Shown: positions 1 to 8,233, numbered from the stretch's first letter. The stretch is DNA of 64,000 bases from Asanoa ferruginea (GCF_003387075.1 NZ_QUMQ01000001.1:558001-622000), one strand, 5' to 3'. Notes: a model not told the origin generated them from the letters alone. Translations and numbers: made by a program.

Positions 1-1
1 G

Positions 2-469
2 GGCAACAGCTACTGGACCTTCTCGACGCCAGCGTCGAAGCAGGTGCGGCTCACCGGCTCGCCGGAGCTCGCGCTGAAGACCAAGGGACAGGGCAATGTC
101 TGGGTACGGCTGTGGGACGTCGCTCCGGACGGCAGGTCGACGATGTTCAACGAGATGGTCGCGGCGCTGAACGACAAGTCGACCTCGTTCGACCTGAAGG
201 CGACGGATTGGACCTTCGAGCCGGGACACCGGCTGGGTGTCCAGATCGGAACCATCACCTCGCGAGGCTGGCGCCCGGTTCCCTCGGGTCAGACGATCAC
301 CGTCACCGACGCCCGGCTCGGCATGGAAGTGCAGGATCCGCGGTTCGACTCCCCCACCCAGGGTGACCGATCGCCTTACCTGGACCGCTATATAGCGGCG
401 AACACCGTGACGCTCGACGAAATCGGCGCCCCGACCTTCCCGCTGGACGTTTCGAAGCACCACCACTGA
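2..469 (+). CDS. CocE/NonD-family hydrolase, C-terminal part (5' truncated)
   Basis: The reading frame is open from the window edge, so only the last 155 residues are seen. They match the C-terminal jelly-roll domain of X-Pro dipeptidyl-peptidase/CocE esterases: a WTFSTPASKQVRLTG-type opening strand, then FVRLYDV-like VWVRLWDVAPDG, and a late HRLGVQIG strand. This domain packs beside the alpha/beta hydrolase core, which lies outside the window, so the catalytic residues cannot be checked. The C-terminus ends in three histidines. A hairpin terminator follows directly. The family assignment is good; the substrate is unknown. Confidence 0.75.
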   Translation, partial: GNSYWTFSTPASKQVRLTGSPELALKTKGQGNVWVRLWDVAPDGRSTMFNEMVAALNDKSTSFDLKATDWTFEPGHRLGVQIGTITSRGWRPVPSGQTITVTDARLGMEVQDPRFDSPTQGDRSPYLDRYIAANTVTLDEIGAPTFPLDVSKHHH

Positions 470-471
470 CC

Positions 472-518
472 CGCTGAAGGCGGCCGCACCGGGCACCCTG
501 CCGATGCGGCCGTCAGCG
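472..518. terminator. Bidirectional hairpin terminator between convergent genes
   Basis: CGCTGA (472-477) pairs with TCAGCG (513-518), and CGGCCGCA (481-488) pairs with TGCGGCCG (505-512). Three unpaired bases form a bulge. The stem sits between the CocE stop and the stop of the oppositely oriented MpaB gene, so it can serve both. Confidence 0.6.
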
Positions 519-1364
519 TGGTGGCGGTCCAAGCTCGCTGATCTGGTAACCGTTGGGGTATGAAGCGGTGGCAATGCCGTCCTCGAACATGCCCACCGGG
601 CGAGGGCGGGCGAGATGACGGAGGATCAATGCGCGAGCACGCAGGCCGGCGTGCAGGCCCGCGCGCACCGGCCAGGCGGGCGTCGGGACGCCGGTTGCCG
701 CGCGCAGCCGTTCGTCGTAGAGGGCGCTGACCAACGCGTCGCCGAGCGGGGCGAGCGCGCCCGGCAGCCGAGCCAGCAGCAGCATGCGGGTGGCCCGCTC
801 GATGGCCGCCGCGTTCTCGTTGGGAAGCAACCGCGCCCGGTCGTAGGCGTCGAACCAGCGCTCCATCTCGGACAGTGAACCGGGAATGCCGGCCACGTTC
901 ATCCGGTCGCCGAGCTCGCGATAGAACTCGTAGGTCGCGGCCCGCTCGTGGCAGCACGGCCGTCGCCACCCGTAGCGGTCGAGCCAGCGCAACGGCACGA
1001 CGGTCAGGCACGCCAGCACGTAGACGAACTCGTCGGAGGCGACGTTCCGGAACGGCCGGTGCAGCTGGTTCATCCGGCGGACGGCCGCGCGACCGCGGGG
1101 ATGGTCGAAGCCGTGCAGCACGATCTCGAACATCAGCAGGCCCGTGTCGTCGACCCGGCGCTGGGTGCGCTCCGTCAGCTCACCCGTGCCGGCCAGGATG
1201 GCCGCGACCGTCGGCGTGGAGAACGTGCGGTTGAAGGCCAGGTTGAGGGCCAGCTTCAGGTCCCACGGGAACTCGAACCGCAGCATCGCCCGATAGATCT
1301 CGACGTGGTCGCGCCGCGGATCGAGTGAGCGGACCCGCTCCAGGTTGCGGTATCGGTTCTTCAC
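513..1364 (-). CDS. Oxygenase MpaB-family (DUF2236) protein
   Basis: A 283-residue protein resembling the MpaB/rubber-oxygenase/DUF2236 family of heme- or metal-dependent oxygenases. Visible features are an N-terminal MLRFEFPWDLKLALNLAFNRTFS stretch, the HGFDHPRGRAAVRRMNQLHRPF segment that carries the family's conserved His/Arg, and a YEFYRELGDRM helix. I chose the GTG at 1364 because it lies 12 bases after the stop of the upstream NmrA gene. The open frame continues upstream only as an antisense artefact with no homology. It is likely co-transcribed with the NmrA-like gene. The substrate is unknown. Confidence 0.72.
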   Translation of the reverse strand: MKNRYRNLERVRSLDPRRDHVEIYRAMLRFEFPWDLKLALNLAFNRTFSTPTVAAILAGTGELTERTQRRVDDTGLLMFEIVLHGFDHPRGRAAVRRMNQLHRPFRNVASDEFVYVLACLTVVPLRWLDRYGWRRPCCHERAATYEFYRELGDRMNVAGIPGSLSEMERWFDAYDRARLLPNENAAAIERATRMLLLARLPGALAPLGDALVSALYDERLRAATGVPTPAWPVRAGLHAGLRARALILRHLARPRPVGMFEDGIATASYPNGYQISELGPPPR

Positions 1365-1375
1365 CGGCTCCGAGG

Positions 1376-2134
1376 CTACGCGCCGCTGGTTGGGCGCTGT
1401 CCCTCGAGCCACTCGTCGAAAGTGGTCGGTGCGATGCGGGCGCCCTCGCTGGGCAACAGCACCGGGCCGGCCATGGCCGGGTCGAAGATGGCCGACCAGG
1501 TCGGCACGAGCTTGACCTGGTGGCCGCGCGCCTCGTTGGTGCGGCGGGCCATGTCGACGAGGTCCTGCGGCTCCGGGCCGGCGACATCCGTGTAGCGGCC
1601 CTGCGGCTCGCCCACCGCGATCTCGGCGAGCACGTCGGCGACGTCCGCGGGCGCGATCGGCTGCACCAGCAGCGGTGCGATCGGCGCGACGCCGTCGCGC
1701 TCGGTCCAGCTCGCGACCATCGCGGCGAAGTCGTGGAACTGGGTGGCCGGGACGATCGTCCACGGCACCGGGCCCGCTTCCACCAGGCGCTCCTGCTCGC
1801 GCTTGCCGGCGTAGTGCGCGTTTCCCTCGACGCGATCGACCCCGACGATCGAGAGCAGCACGTGGTGCCGGACGCCGGCGCGGTGCTCGGCCGCGAGCAG
1901 GTTGCGGGTGGCCGTGCCGAACCACGCGACCGTCTCCGCGTGATCGGTCGCCGGGCCGTTGGTGACGTCGACGACCGCGTCGACGCCGGTCAGGGCCTGG
2001 TCGAGGCCGGCACCGGTGAACACGTCGACACCCTGCGCACGGCTGACGCGTACGACGTCATGTCCGTCCCGTTCCAGGCGCGCGACCGTAAGGGCGCCGA
2101 TGTTGCCGGTCGCCCCGGCGACTGCGATCCGCAT
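1376..2134 (-). CDS. NmrA-like / SDR-family NAD(P)H-binding protein
   Basis: A 252-residue atypical short-chain dehydrogenase. The N-terminal GATGNIG motif begins a Rossmann fold, and the later HVLLSIVGVDR and AHYAGKREQE segments are typical of NmrA-like sugar-epimerase-fold proteins (the YxxxK tyrosine appears as HYAGK). Such proteins act as oxidoreductases or redox sensors in the cytoplasm. A good ribosome site (gagagga) precedes the ATG. It is divergent from an Rrf2 regulator across an 82-bp spacer, and the MpaB-like gene follows 12 bp later. Rrf2 control is therefore likely but inferred. Confidence 0.85.
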   Translation of the reverse strand: MRIAVAGATGNIGALTVARLERDGHDVVRVSRAQGVDVFTGAGLDQALTGVDAVVDVTNGPATDHAETVAWFGTATRNLLAAEHRAGVRHHVLLSIVGVDRVEGNAHYAGKREQERLVEAGPVPWTIVPATQFHDFAAMVASWTERDGVAPIAPLLVQPIAPADVADVLAEIAVGEPQGRYTDVAGPEPQDLVDMARRTNEARGHQVKLVPTWSAIFDPAMAGPVLLPSEGARIAPTTFDEWLEGQRPTSGA

Positions 2135-2171
2135 GATGATCTTTCCTCTCGTTCGTTACCGGGCTGACGCT

Positions 2172-2206
2172 ATCTCGGACTTAAGAGATCCGCAATATCC
2201 GCGATA
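2172..2206. promoter_or_regulatory. Candidate Rrf2 operators in divergent promoter
   Basis: The 82-bp spacer between nmrA-like and rrf2-like genes holds two short dyads: ATCTC (2172-2176) with GAGAT (2185-2189), and TATC-CGC-GATA (2196-2206). Both lie in the only A/T-rich stretch of the spacer, close to the regulator start. They are candidate binding sites by position and symmetry only. Confidence 0.4.
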
Positions 2207-2216
2207 AACTGATGCT

Positions 2217-2696
2217 GTGAAGCTGCCCGTGAGCACCGAATGGCTCCTGCACTGCACCGCGACGCTGGCGCAGCTCGAGCCGGGAGCCAGCGCGTCGGCG
2301 GCGCAGCTCGCGCTCTATTACGACGTTCCGGCGGCCTACCTGGCCAAGCAGCTACAAGAGCTGGTCAAGGCCGGCGTGCTGACCGCGACGACCGGCCCGC
2401 GCGGCGGGTTCCGGCTCGCGCGACCGGCGTCGGAGATCACCCTGCTGCGGATCGTGGAGGCGGTCGACGGCACCTCCGCGCCTTATGAGTGCCGTGAGAT
2501 CCGTCAACAGGGCCGGGGAGCGCTCGCGCCCGAGGAGTGCCGGAGCATCTGCGTGCTCGCCGAGAAGATGGCCGAGGCGCACGAGGCGTGGCGGAGCAGC
2601 CTCGCCGGCGTTTCGCTCGCCGACGTCATCGCCACGCTTCCCGCGACAGCGCCGGCCCGGACCCGATCCCGCCTCGCGTCGACCAGGCCGTCCTAG
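2217..2696 (+). CDS. Rrf2-family transcriptional regulator
   Basis: A 159-residue Rrf2 protein. It has a winged helix with the YLAKQLQELVKAGVLTA recognition region and PRGGFRLAR wing (about residues 40-70), followed by the dimer helix. Three cysteines (C92, C108, C112) sit where Rrf2 proteins bind a redox-sensitive [Fe-S] cluster. Established members (NsrR, IscR, RsrR) sense NO, iron-sulfur status or redox state. Translation starts at GTG 2217. It is divergent from the NmrA/MpaB pair, its probable target. Confidence 0.88.
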   Translation: MKLPVSTEWLLHCTATLAQLEPGASASAAQLALYYDVPAAYLAKQLQELVKAGVLTATTGPRGGFRLARPASEITLLRIVEAVDGTSAPYECREIRQQGRGALAPEECRSICVLAEKMAEAHEAWRSSLAGVSLADVIATLPATAPARTRSRLASTRPS

Positions 2697-2704
2697 CGAC
2701 GAAA

Positions 2705-3676
2705 TCAATACCAGGCCGGGCCGTGCTCGATATAGGGCTGCTCCAGCGCTTTGGCCTCGTCGTCGGTGAGGATGATGTCGAGCGCCGCGACGGCTTCGGT
2801 GAGGTGGCGCGGCTTGGTCGCGCCGACGATGGGTGCGCAGACCAGCGGGTTGCGCAGCACCCACGCCAAGGCGATCTGCGCCATCGTGACGCCGCGGCGC
2901 TCGGCCAGTTGCTGGACGGCGTTGATGACCGGCTCGTCGTGGGGAGAGTCGAAGGCCTGAACCACCTTGTCGGTGCTGGAGCGGGTGCTCTGCTCTCCGG
3001 CGGGCCGGGCGAGACGACCTTTGCCATTCGGGGAGTAGGGAACCAGCCCGACGCCCATGTCGCCGCACATGGCCATCAGCTCGCGCTCGTCGTGCCGGCG
3101 CAGCAGGTTGTATTGGTTCTGCATCGAGACGAACCGCGTCCAGCCACCGAGGTCGGCGGCGTGCTGCATCTTCGCGAACTGCCACGCGAACATCGATGAC
3201 GCTCCGAGGTAACGGACCTTGCCCGCCTTGACGATGTCGTGCAGCGCTTCCATGGTCTCGTCGACCGGGGTTTCGTCGTCGAAGCGGTGGATCTGGTAGA
3301 GGTCGATGTGGTCGGTGCCGAGCCGGCTCAACGACGCGTCGACCTGCTCCAGGATCGCCTTGCGGGACAGCCCGGAACCGCCCGGGCCGTCGTGCATCTT
3401 CCCGCGCACCTTGGTGGCGAGCACGATGTCTTCGCGGCGGGCGTAGCGGGTGATGGCACGCCTGACGATCTCTTCCGAGGTGCCCCGCTGCTAGACGTTG
3501 GCGGTGTCCCAGAAGGTGACGCCGAGCTCGACGGCCTGGCGGAAATAGGGCTGGGCCAGGTCTTCGGTGAGCGCCCAGGGGTGCGCGTCGGGTGCGGCCG
3601 GGTCGCCGTAGCTCATGCAACCGAGGGCGAGCCGACTGACTTTCAGACCGGTGTTGCCGAGCCGGGCGTACTCCAT
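2705..3676 (-). pseudogene. Aldo/keto reductase with in-frame amber codon
   Basis: Without the stop this would be a 323-residue aldo/keto reductase of the YajO/YhdN-like (AKR11/12) type. It starts MEYARLGNTGLKVSRLALG, and the downstream part has NQYNLLRR, VGLVPYSPNGKGRL and AQIALAWVLRNP motifs. Codons 1-61 end in WDTANV, then TAG (3493-3491), then QRGTSEEIV in the same frame. The stop therefore replaces the catalytic tyrosine that normally follows DTA-x-x. No frameshift is present. The ATG at 3676 overlaps the upstream MBL stop as TGATG, so it was the third gene of the ArsR-MBL operon. It is either a point-mutation pseudogene or a base error. Confidence 0.85.
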
Positions 3677-4596
3677 CAAATCAACCTAGCCGAGGCCAGG
3701 AAGCGGTGCACTTTCGCGCGGATGAGCAGCTTGCGCAAGTCGCGCTTGCCGGGCTCGTTGACGATGACGAAGTCGTCGAAGCGGTGCAGGCCCGGCCGGC
3801 CCGCCACGGACGCGGTCGCGTCGCGGATCGCCTTCAGGTCGCCGGCGGTCAACTGGGGAGCACGCTCGTGCGGCTGATAGGTGGCGCCGAGCGGATAGCT
3901 GCGGCCCGGGCGGCGCTTCATCTCGACGTGGCAGCCGAGCACGTGGCTCACCGTGCGCGTGGCGGCGAAAGAGACGAGGCGGTCGAGCGTCGCGAGGTAT
4001 GCGGCGAAGTCGAACACGAACAGCCGGCCCGGCAGGACGGTGTCGCCGGTGAGGAGAATTCCCGTCCATGGGTCATAGACCGTGATGGCCGCCTGGTGGT
4101 GGCCCGGGGAGCCCAGCACTTCCAGCAACCGCCCGCCCAGGTCGAAAGTGACGATCTCATCCGGCCAACCGTCGCCGAATCCGAAGAAGGACCGCACCGA
4201 GTCGACGTCGACCGCCACGACGGTGGTCGCGGGCCGGTCGGCGAACTGGGCGTCGGCTGCCACGTGGTCGTGATGCGCGTGGGTGTGTGCGACAACCAGT
4301 TCGTAGCCCTCGCGCGGGTGCTTGTCGAGCCATTCGGCGATCAGCCCGTCGACGGTCGCGCGCAACGGGAACAGGTCGGGTTCGGCGGTGGCACCGGTGT
4401 CGAGCAACAGGGCCCGATCGTTGCCGAACAACAGGTAGAGGAACGGCGCCTCGTAGTTGACGGACTTGCTCTGCCGCAGGATGACGGTGTGCTCGGCGTA
4501 ACGGTGGACCTGGATCGGCGGCTCGGGGGCGTGTCGTTTCGAGCGCGTGCCGTGCATCCACGTGACGTCGAGCGAGCCTTCAGTTATCGGATTCAT
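3676..4596 (-). CDS. MBL-fold metallo-hydrolase
   Basis: A 306-residue metallo-beta-lactamase-fold hydrolase. The metal motif THAHHDH lies at residues 105-111, followed by SPGHHQAAITVYD (third His ligand), LLTGDTVLPGR (bridging Asp) and LGCHVEMK (last His). All ligands of a binuclear site are therefore present. The substrate is unknown; glyoxalase-II-like or lactonase-like activity is possible. The start overlaps the ArsR-type gene by 17 bases and the stop overlaps the broken aldo/keto reductase by one base, showing an operon driven from the operator at 5166-5209. Confidence 0.85.
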   Translation of the reverse strand: MNPITEGSLDVTWMHGTRSKRHAPEPPIQVHRYAEHTVILRQSKSVNYEAPFLYLLFGNDRALLLDTGATAEPDLFPLRATVDGLIAEWLDKHPREGYELVVAHTHAHHDHVAADAQFADRPATTVVAVDVDSVRSFFGFGDGWPDEIVTFDLGGRLLEVLGSPGHHQAAITVYDPWTGILLTGDTVLPGRLFVFDFAAYLATLDRLVSFAATRTVSHVLGCHVEMKRRPGRSYPLGATYQPHERAPQLTAGDLKAIRDATASVAGRPGLHRFDDFVIVNEPGKRDLRKLLIRAKVHRFLASARLI

Positions 4597-5161
4597 TCTC
4601 GCCGTCTCCCGGGCCGAGGTCTGGTAGCGGCGTGGCCGCCAGGAAATACCGGACGTGGCGCTGCCCGGGTCGAAGGTGGCTGCTGGCCTCGGTTCGGGCG
4701 AGATAAGGCTCGAGAAGCGCTTTCCACTTCTCCCTGATCTCGGCGACGTCGTCGGCGGACACGACGGCGAGCGCGGTCATGATGCCCGCCTTGGGCAACG
4801 CCGGGCTCTCGTCGTCTTTCCGTTCCAGATAGTCGAGGATGGCAGCCGTCTCCCGCTCCACCACGACGCGTTCGAGCTGGTGTCGCAGCACCGCGTCGCT
4901 GCCCTCCGTGATCCGCACTGTCGGCCGCGGATCGGGCACCCGCCACTGCCGCTCGCGCCGGTCGCGGCCCGGCCCGGCGTCTTCGACGAAACCGTATTTG
5001 GCGAGCTGGCGGAGATGGAAGGAGCAGTTGGCCTGCGAGACGCCGAGGATGCGTCCACATTGGGCGGCGGTCGCCGGGCTGATCGTGACGAGCAGGTCGA
5101 GCAGGTCGAGGCGGAGCGGATGGGCCAGGGCCCTGATCGCCTTCGGGTCGCTGAGCTCCAT
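4580..5161 (-). CDS. ArsR-type winged-helix transcriptional regulator
   Basis: A 193-residue regulator. Residues 1-85 form an ArsR/SmtB-like HTH (IRALAHPLRLDLLDLL, then CGRILGVSQANCSFHLRQLAKYGFVEDAG), with a C-terminal helical extension of about 100 residues of the kind seen in one-component 'helix-turn-helix domain' actinobacterial regulators. Only two cysteines lie in the HTH, not in the classical metal-site CVC pattern, so metal sensing is doubtful. It heads an operon with an MBL hydrolase and an aldo/keto reductase. A perfect dyad just upstream of the ATG suggests autoregulation. Confidence 0.85.
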   Translation of the reverse strand: MELSDPKAIRALAHPLRLDLLDLLVTISPATAAQCGRILGVSQANCSFHLRQLAKYGFVEDAGPGRDRRERQWRVPDPRPTVRITEGSDAVLRHQLERVVVERETAAILDYLERKDDESPALPKAGIMTALAVVSADDVAEIREKWKALLEPYLARTEASSHLRPGQRHVRYFLAATPLPDLGPGDGENESDN

Positions 5162-5165
5162 ATCC

Positions 5166-5209
5166 CAAAGACTACTTTGACATTTCAGCAGATGTCAAAG
5201 GGTTCTTTG
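5166..5209. promoter_or_regulatory. Operator of the ArsR-type regulator (nested dyad)
   Basis: CTTTGACAT (5175-5183) and ATGTCAAAG (5192-5200) form a perfect 9-bp inverted repeat with an 8-base spacer. It is framed by CAAAG (5166-5170) and CTTTG (5205-5209), so the CAAAG/CTTTG half-site occurs four times. The site begins a few bases upstream of the regulator ATG at 5161 and contains TTGACA-like promoter sequence on either strand. Repressor occlusion is the simplest reading. Confidence 0.65.
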
Positions 5210-5320
5210 GCTTCTTCGACCACAGGCTGAGCTGCGAACACGCGTACGATGGGGGTAATCCTGTTCCACGTGACTTCGCGCTCCGGCGGGGCCGCAGCCC
5301 CTTCAGCGAAGGAACGACCC

Positions 5321-5530
5321 ATGGACTATCTCAGCGACACCAACCTCCGGGCCGTGCTGGTGGTCCTCCTCGAACGCTGCGGCGGCACGGTCGATGTGAC
5401 CAACGGGGAGCTCTACGACGCCATGCTGACCGACCGGAGCAGTGGCGAACGATTTCGCATCACCCAGATCGACGGCGGCGTCCGCATTTCGATAGTGCCC
5501 TCGCGACCGGAACAATCCGCGTCCAACTGA
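5321..5530 (+). CDS. Small hypothetical protein (69 aa)
   Basis: A small acidic protein that I do not recognise. ATG 5321 is preceded by gaagga at a good distance; longer in-frame starts exist but would run through the ArsR operator region. The C-terminal half (SGERFRITQIDGGVRISIV) alternates charged and hydrophobic residues like a short beta hairpin. No signal peptide or membrane segment. It is first of three small plus-strand genes (5321, 5571, 5797) spaced about 40 bases apart, possibly one transcript. Confidence 0.55.
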   Translation: MDYLSDTNLRAVLVVLLERCGGTVDVTNGELYDAMLTDRSSGERFRITQIDGGVRISIVPSRPEQSASN

Positions 5531-5570
5531 CCCGGAGTCCGCGCACCATGATCCATTCGAGGAGCAGATC

Positions 5571-5753
5571 GTGCTGATCCACAAGGACGACATCACCGCC
5601 GCGCTGCGGGCGCGGGGCCAGGACGACCGGGCTGACTGGGTGCAACGGACCCTGCCCGACCAGGTCGACGCCGCACGCAACGACGGCCTTCTGAAGCTGC
5701 TCGACCTCGACCTGACCACCATGCGTCCCATCGAAGAGCCGGCCAAGAGCTGA
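5571..5753 (+). CDS. Small hypothetical protein (60 aa)
   Basis: A GTG start at 5571 with gaggag seven bases upstream. The 60-residue product is mostly helical by inspection (DDITAALRARGQDDRADWVQRTLPDQVDAARNDGLLKLL) and ends in a short acidic/proline tail. No known motif. Codon usage is typical for the window, which supports real coding. Function unknown; it shares strand and spacing with its small neighbours. Confidence 0.6.
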   Translation: MLIHKDDITAALRARGQDDRADWVQRTLPDQVDAARNDGLLKLLDLDLTTMRPIEEPAKS

Positions 5754-5796
5754 CCGCACCCGGTTAAGCCGCACCGGTCCTGGGAAGTTCAAGCGC

Positions 5797-6060
5797 GTGA
5801 GTATTTGGGAGTATGCACGCCTGGACTACCGTGCGACCGGAGACTACGGCGCGGACCGCTTCATGGACTGGGCGGCGACGTTCACCCACCCCGGCGGCAT
5901 CGAGCGATGGGGCACTGACGAGCGCTTCGACGACCTGGTCCACCTCAACCGCGCCGGGGCGGCGGGGTGGCAGGCCTACCACCGTGCCGCCCTCCACGTG
6001 CACAACGAGCCGCACCGCCTGTTCGCGGTCGCCTACTCCCTACGTCGCCAGGTCGAATAG
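5797..6060 (+). CDS. Small hypothetical protein (87 aa)
   Basis: A GTG start at 5797, preceded by gggaag. The 87-residue product is rich in aromatic residues and histidine (IWEYARLDYRATGDYG, DWAATFTHPGGIERWG, GWQAYHRAALHVHNEPHRLFAVAYSLRR), consistent with a compact alpha/beta domain. No metal motif or membrane helix is recognised. It is the last of the three small plus-strand genes; a 222-base spacer follows. Confidence 0.6.
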   Translation: MSIWEYARLDYRATGDYGADRFMDWAATFTHPGGIERWGTDERFDDLVHLNRAGAAGWQAYHRAALHVHNEPHRLFAVAYSLRRQVE

Positions 6061-6282
6061 ACAGCGGTTTCCCCGAACAGGCGTACGCTTCGGGTGTCGC
6101 CCGGATCCCCGGTGGCGTGACAGTCCGCTTCTCGGCGGACGCGCCCGCAGAGGTCGATGTTCAGGGCGAGCCCAGGGCTCACGGTCTTTCCCGGCGTGGC
6201 GACGCGCCGGTTGTCCGCGTATGACCACAGTGGATCGTGTCGTGACCTCAGGTCGCCCTGCGCCGAACCGGAGGAGAACGAC
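6061..6282. other. Intergenic spacer with possible promoter of the SDR gene
   Basis: No convincing gene. It contains a short hairpin, GTCCGC (6123-6128) with GCGGAC (6135-6140), that could end the small-gene transcript. A palindrome GACCT-C-AGGTC (6244-6254) lies 29 bases before the SDR start and could be an operator. Both assignments are weak. Confidence 0.3.
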
Positions 6283-7164
6283 ATGGCACAGCTCCCAGGC
6301 GGCACGATGTCGCGACGCTTGGTGCTGGTGACCGGCGGCAGTGGCGGCATCGGCAAGGCGACCGCGCTGGGCCTGGCCCGGCTGGGTGCGCGCGTCTCGA
6401 TCGTCGGCCGGGACCTGCGACGCACCGAGGCCGCCGCCGACGAGATCCGCGCGGCCGGCCAGCGCCGGGTGAACGTGTTCGTCGCCGACCTCTCGTCGTT
6501 GGCACAGGTGCGCCGGCTGGCCGACGAGGTCCTCCAGCGGCTTCCGCGGATCGACGTGCTCGTCAACAACGTCGGCGGATACTGGAACACCCGGCACGTC
6601 ACGGCCGACGGCCTCGAACGCACCTTCGCGCTCAACCATCTCGCGCCGTTCCTGCTCACCAACCTGTTGCTCGACCGGCTGACGGAGAGCGCGCCGGCCC
6701 GGGTGGTCACGGTCTCGTCGCAGGCACAGGCCGGCGGGCGGATCGACTTCGACGACCTGCAAGGTGTACGCGACTACTCCGGCGCCCGCGCCTACAGCCA
6801 GTCGAAGCTCGCCAACCTGCTGTTCACCTACGAGTTGGCCCGGACGTTGCCGGACGCCTCGGTGACGGCGAACGCCGTGCACCCCGGTGTGGTGAACACG
6901 TCGTTCGGCGCCGAGGATCCGGGCTCCGTCCAGCGGCTGCTCGTGCCGTTCCTGCGGCCGTTCATGAAGAAGCCGGCGAGCGGCGCGACCACGTCGATCC
7001 AGGTGGCCTCCGCTCCCGACCTCGAGCGGGTGACCGGTCGCTACTTCGACAACGGGAAACCCAGGCGGTCCGCCGAGAACAGCTACGACGAGGCCGCCGC
7101 GATCCGACTGTGGCAGGTGAGCGCCGATCTGGTCGGTCTGACCTCCCCGGTGCAACCCTCCTGA
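6283..7164 (+). CDS. SDR-family oxidoreductase (retinol-dehydrogenase-like)
   Basis: A 293-residue classical short-chain dehydrogenase. TGGSGGIG at residues 17-24 binds NAD(P), NNVGGYW is the NNAG-equivalent, VTVSSQAQ carries the catalytic Ser, and Y171-SQS-K175 is the catalytic pair. The VHPGVVNTSFG segment is typical of the WWOX/retinol-dehydrogenase group. ATG 6283 has a gaggag site nine bases away, favouring it over in-frame codons further upstream. The MDR-family gene follows 26 bases later, probably in one operon. The substrate is unknown. Confidence 0.88.
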   Translation: MAQLPGGTMSRRLVLVTGGSGGIGKATALGLARLGARVSIVGRDLRRTEAAADEIRAAGQRRVNVFVADLSSLAQVRRLADEVLQRLPRIDVLVNNVGGYWNTRHVTADGLERTFALNHLAPFLLTNLLLDRLTESAPARVVTVSSQAQAGGRIDFDDLQGVRDYSGARAYSQSKLANLLFTYELARTLPDASVTANAVHPGVVNTSFGAEDPGSVQRLLVPFLRPFMKKPASGATTSIQVASAPDLERVTGRYFDNGKPRRSAENSYDEAAAIRLWQVSADLVGLTSPVQPS

Positions 7165-7190
7165 TCCCCCTTCGGCCCGAGAGGCCAGCC

Positions 7191-8186
7191 ATGTCCACTA
7201 CCGGCACCATCCTGAACCACGCGATTTTCCAGGACGGCTATGGCGAGGCCGACCTCCTGCGGTTCGCCGAGGTGGCGACGCCGAAGATCGGCGCCAACGA
7301 ACTGCTGCTGCGCGTGCACGGCGCGGGGCTCGACCGGGGCACCTGGCACATCATGGAAGGCCGGCCCTATCTGTTGCGCCTGATCGGCTTCGGGATGCGG
7401 AAGCCGAAGAACCAGGTGCCCGGCATCGACGTGGCCGGCACCGTGCTCGCCACCGGCCGCGCGGTGACCCGGTTCGCGGTGGGCGACGAGGTCTACGGGA
7501 TCGCGCGGGGTTCGTTCGCGACGGTCGCCGCGGCTCGGGAGGACAAGCTCGCCCGCAAGCCGGTCAACCTTTCCTTCGAACAGGCCGCGATCGTGCCGAT
7601 CTCCGCCATCGTGGCGCTCCAGGCGCTCACCGATGTCGGCCGGGTCCAAGCCGGCCAGCACGTGTTGATCACCGGCGCGTCGGGCGGCGTCGGCACCTAC
7701 GCCGTGCAGTTGGCGAAGTCCTTCGGCGCCGAAGTAACCGGCACCTGTCGCACCACGAAGCTCGACCTGCTGCGGTCCCTGGGCGCCGACCACGTCATCG
7801 ACTACACCCGTGACGACTTCGCCGCCGGCCCTCAGCGCTACGACCTGATCCTCGACATCGGCGGCAACCCGACCCTGTCACGGCTGCGCCGAGCGCTCAC
7901 CCCGACCGGCACCGCGGTGATCATCGGCGGCGAGGAAGGCGGCAAGTGGACCGGCGGTTTCGGTCGCCACCTGCGGGCCGCGGCCATGTCGCCGTTCGTC
8001 TCGCAGCGGTTGGTCATGTTCGCCGCGAAAGAGCGTGGCAGTGATCTCGAACGGCTCACCGAACTCATCGAGGCCGGCACGCTGACGCCGGTCCTCGACA
8101 AGACCTTCACCCTGTCCCGCGTCCCCGAGGCCATGCACTATCTCGAGGCGGGGAAAGCCCGGGGCAAGGTCGCCATCACGATCTGA
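7191..8186 (+). CDS. Zinc-independent medium-chain dehydrogenase/quinone oxidoreductase
   Basis: A 331-residue MDR-superfamily protein. The N-terminal GroES-like domain lacks the catalytic zinc ligands (GAGLDRGTWHIMEG), and the Rossmann motif TGASGGVG (161-168) is followed by a DHVIDY segment typical of quinone-oxidoreductase-like members. It should reduce quinones or enones with NADPH in the cytosol. ATG 7191 is preceded by gagg. It is downstream of the SDR gene and ends at a strong hairpin shared with a convergent neighbour. Confidence 0.87.
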   Translation: MSTTGTILNHAIFQDGYGEADLLRFAEVATPKIGANELLLRVHGAGLDRGTWHIMEGRPYLLRLIGFGMRKPKNQVPGIDVAGTVLATGRAVTRFAVGDEVYGIARGSFATVAAAREDKLARKPVNLSFEQAAIVPISAIVALQALTDVGRVQAGQHVLITGASGGVGTYAVQLAKSFGAEVTGTCRTTKLDLLRSLGADHVIDYTRDDFAAGPQRYDLILDIGGNPTLSRLRRALTPTGTAVIIGGEEGGKWTGGFGRHLRAAAMSPFVSQRLVMFAAKERGSDLERLTELIEAGTLTPVLDKTFTLSRVPEAMHYLEAGKARGKVAITI

Positions 8187-8199
8187 GCCGGGGCCGCCC

Positions 8200-8228
8200 G
8201 CGCCATCCTGGAAGCCCCGGGATGGCGC
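8200..8228. terminator. Bidirectional terminator hairpin
   Basis: GCGCCATCC (8200-8208) pairs perfectly with GGATGGCGC (8220-8228) across an 11-base loop. It lies between two convergent stop codons (8186 and 8234), so it can terminate both transcripts. Confidence 0.7.
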
Positions 8229-8233
8229 AGCGG

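Noticed and set aside
3491-3493. In-frame TAG as programmed read-through (pyrrolysine or similar)
   Set aside because: No stop-codon recoding system is seen, the family uses tyrosine here, and a single base change explains it.
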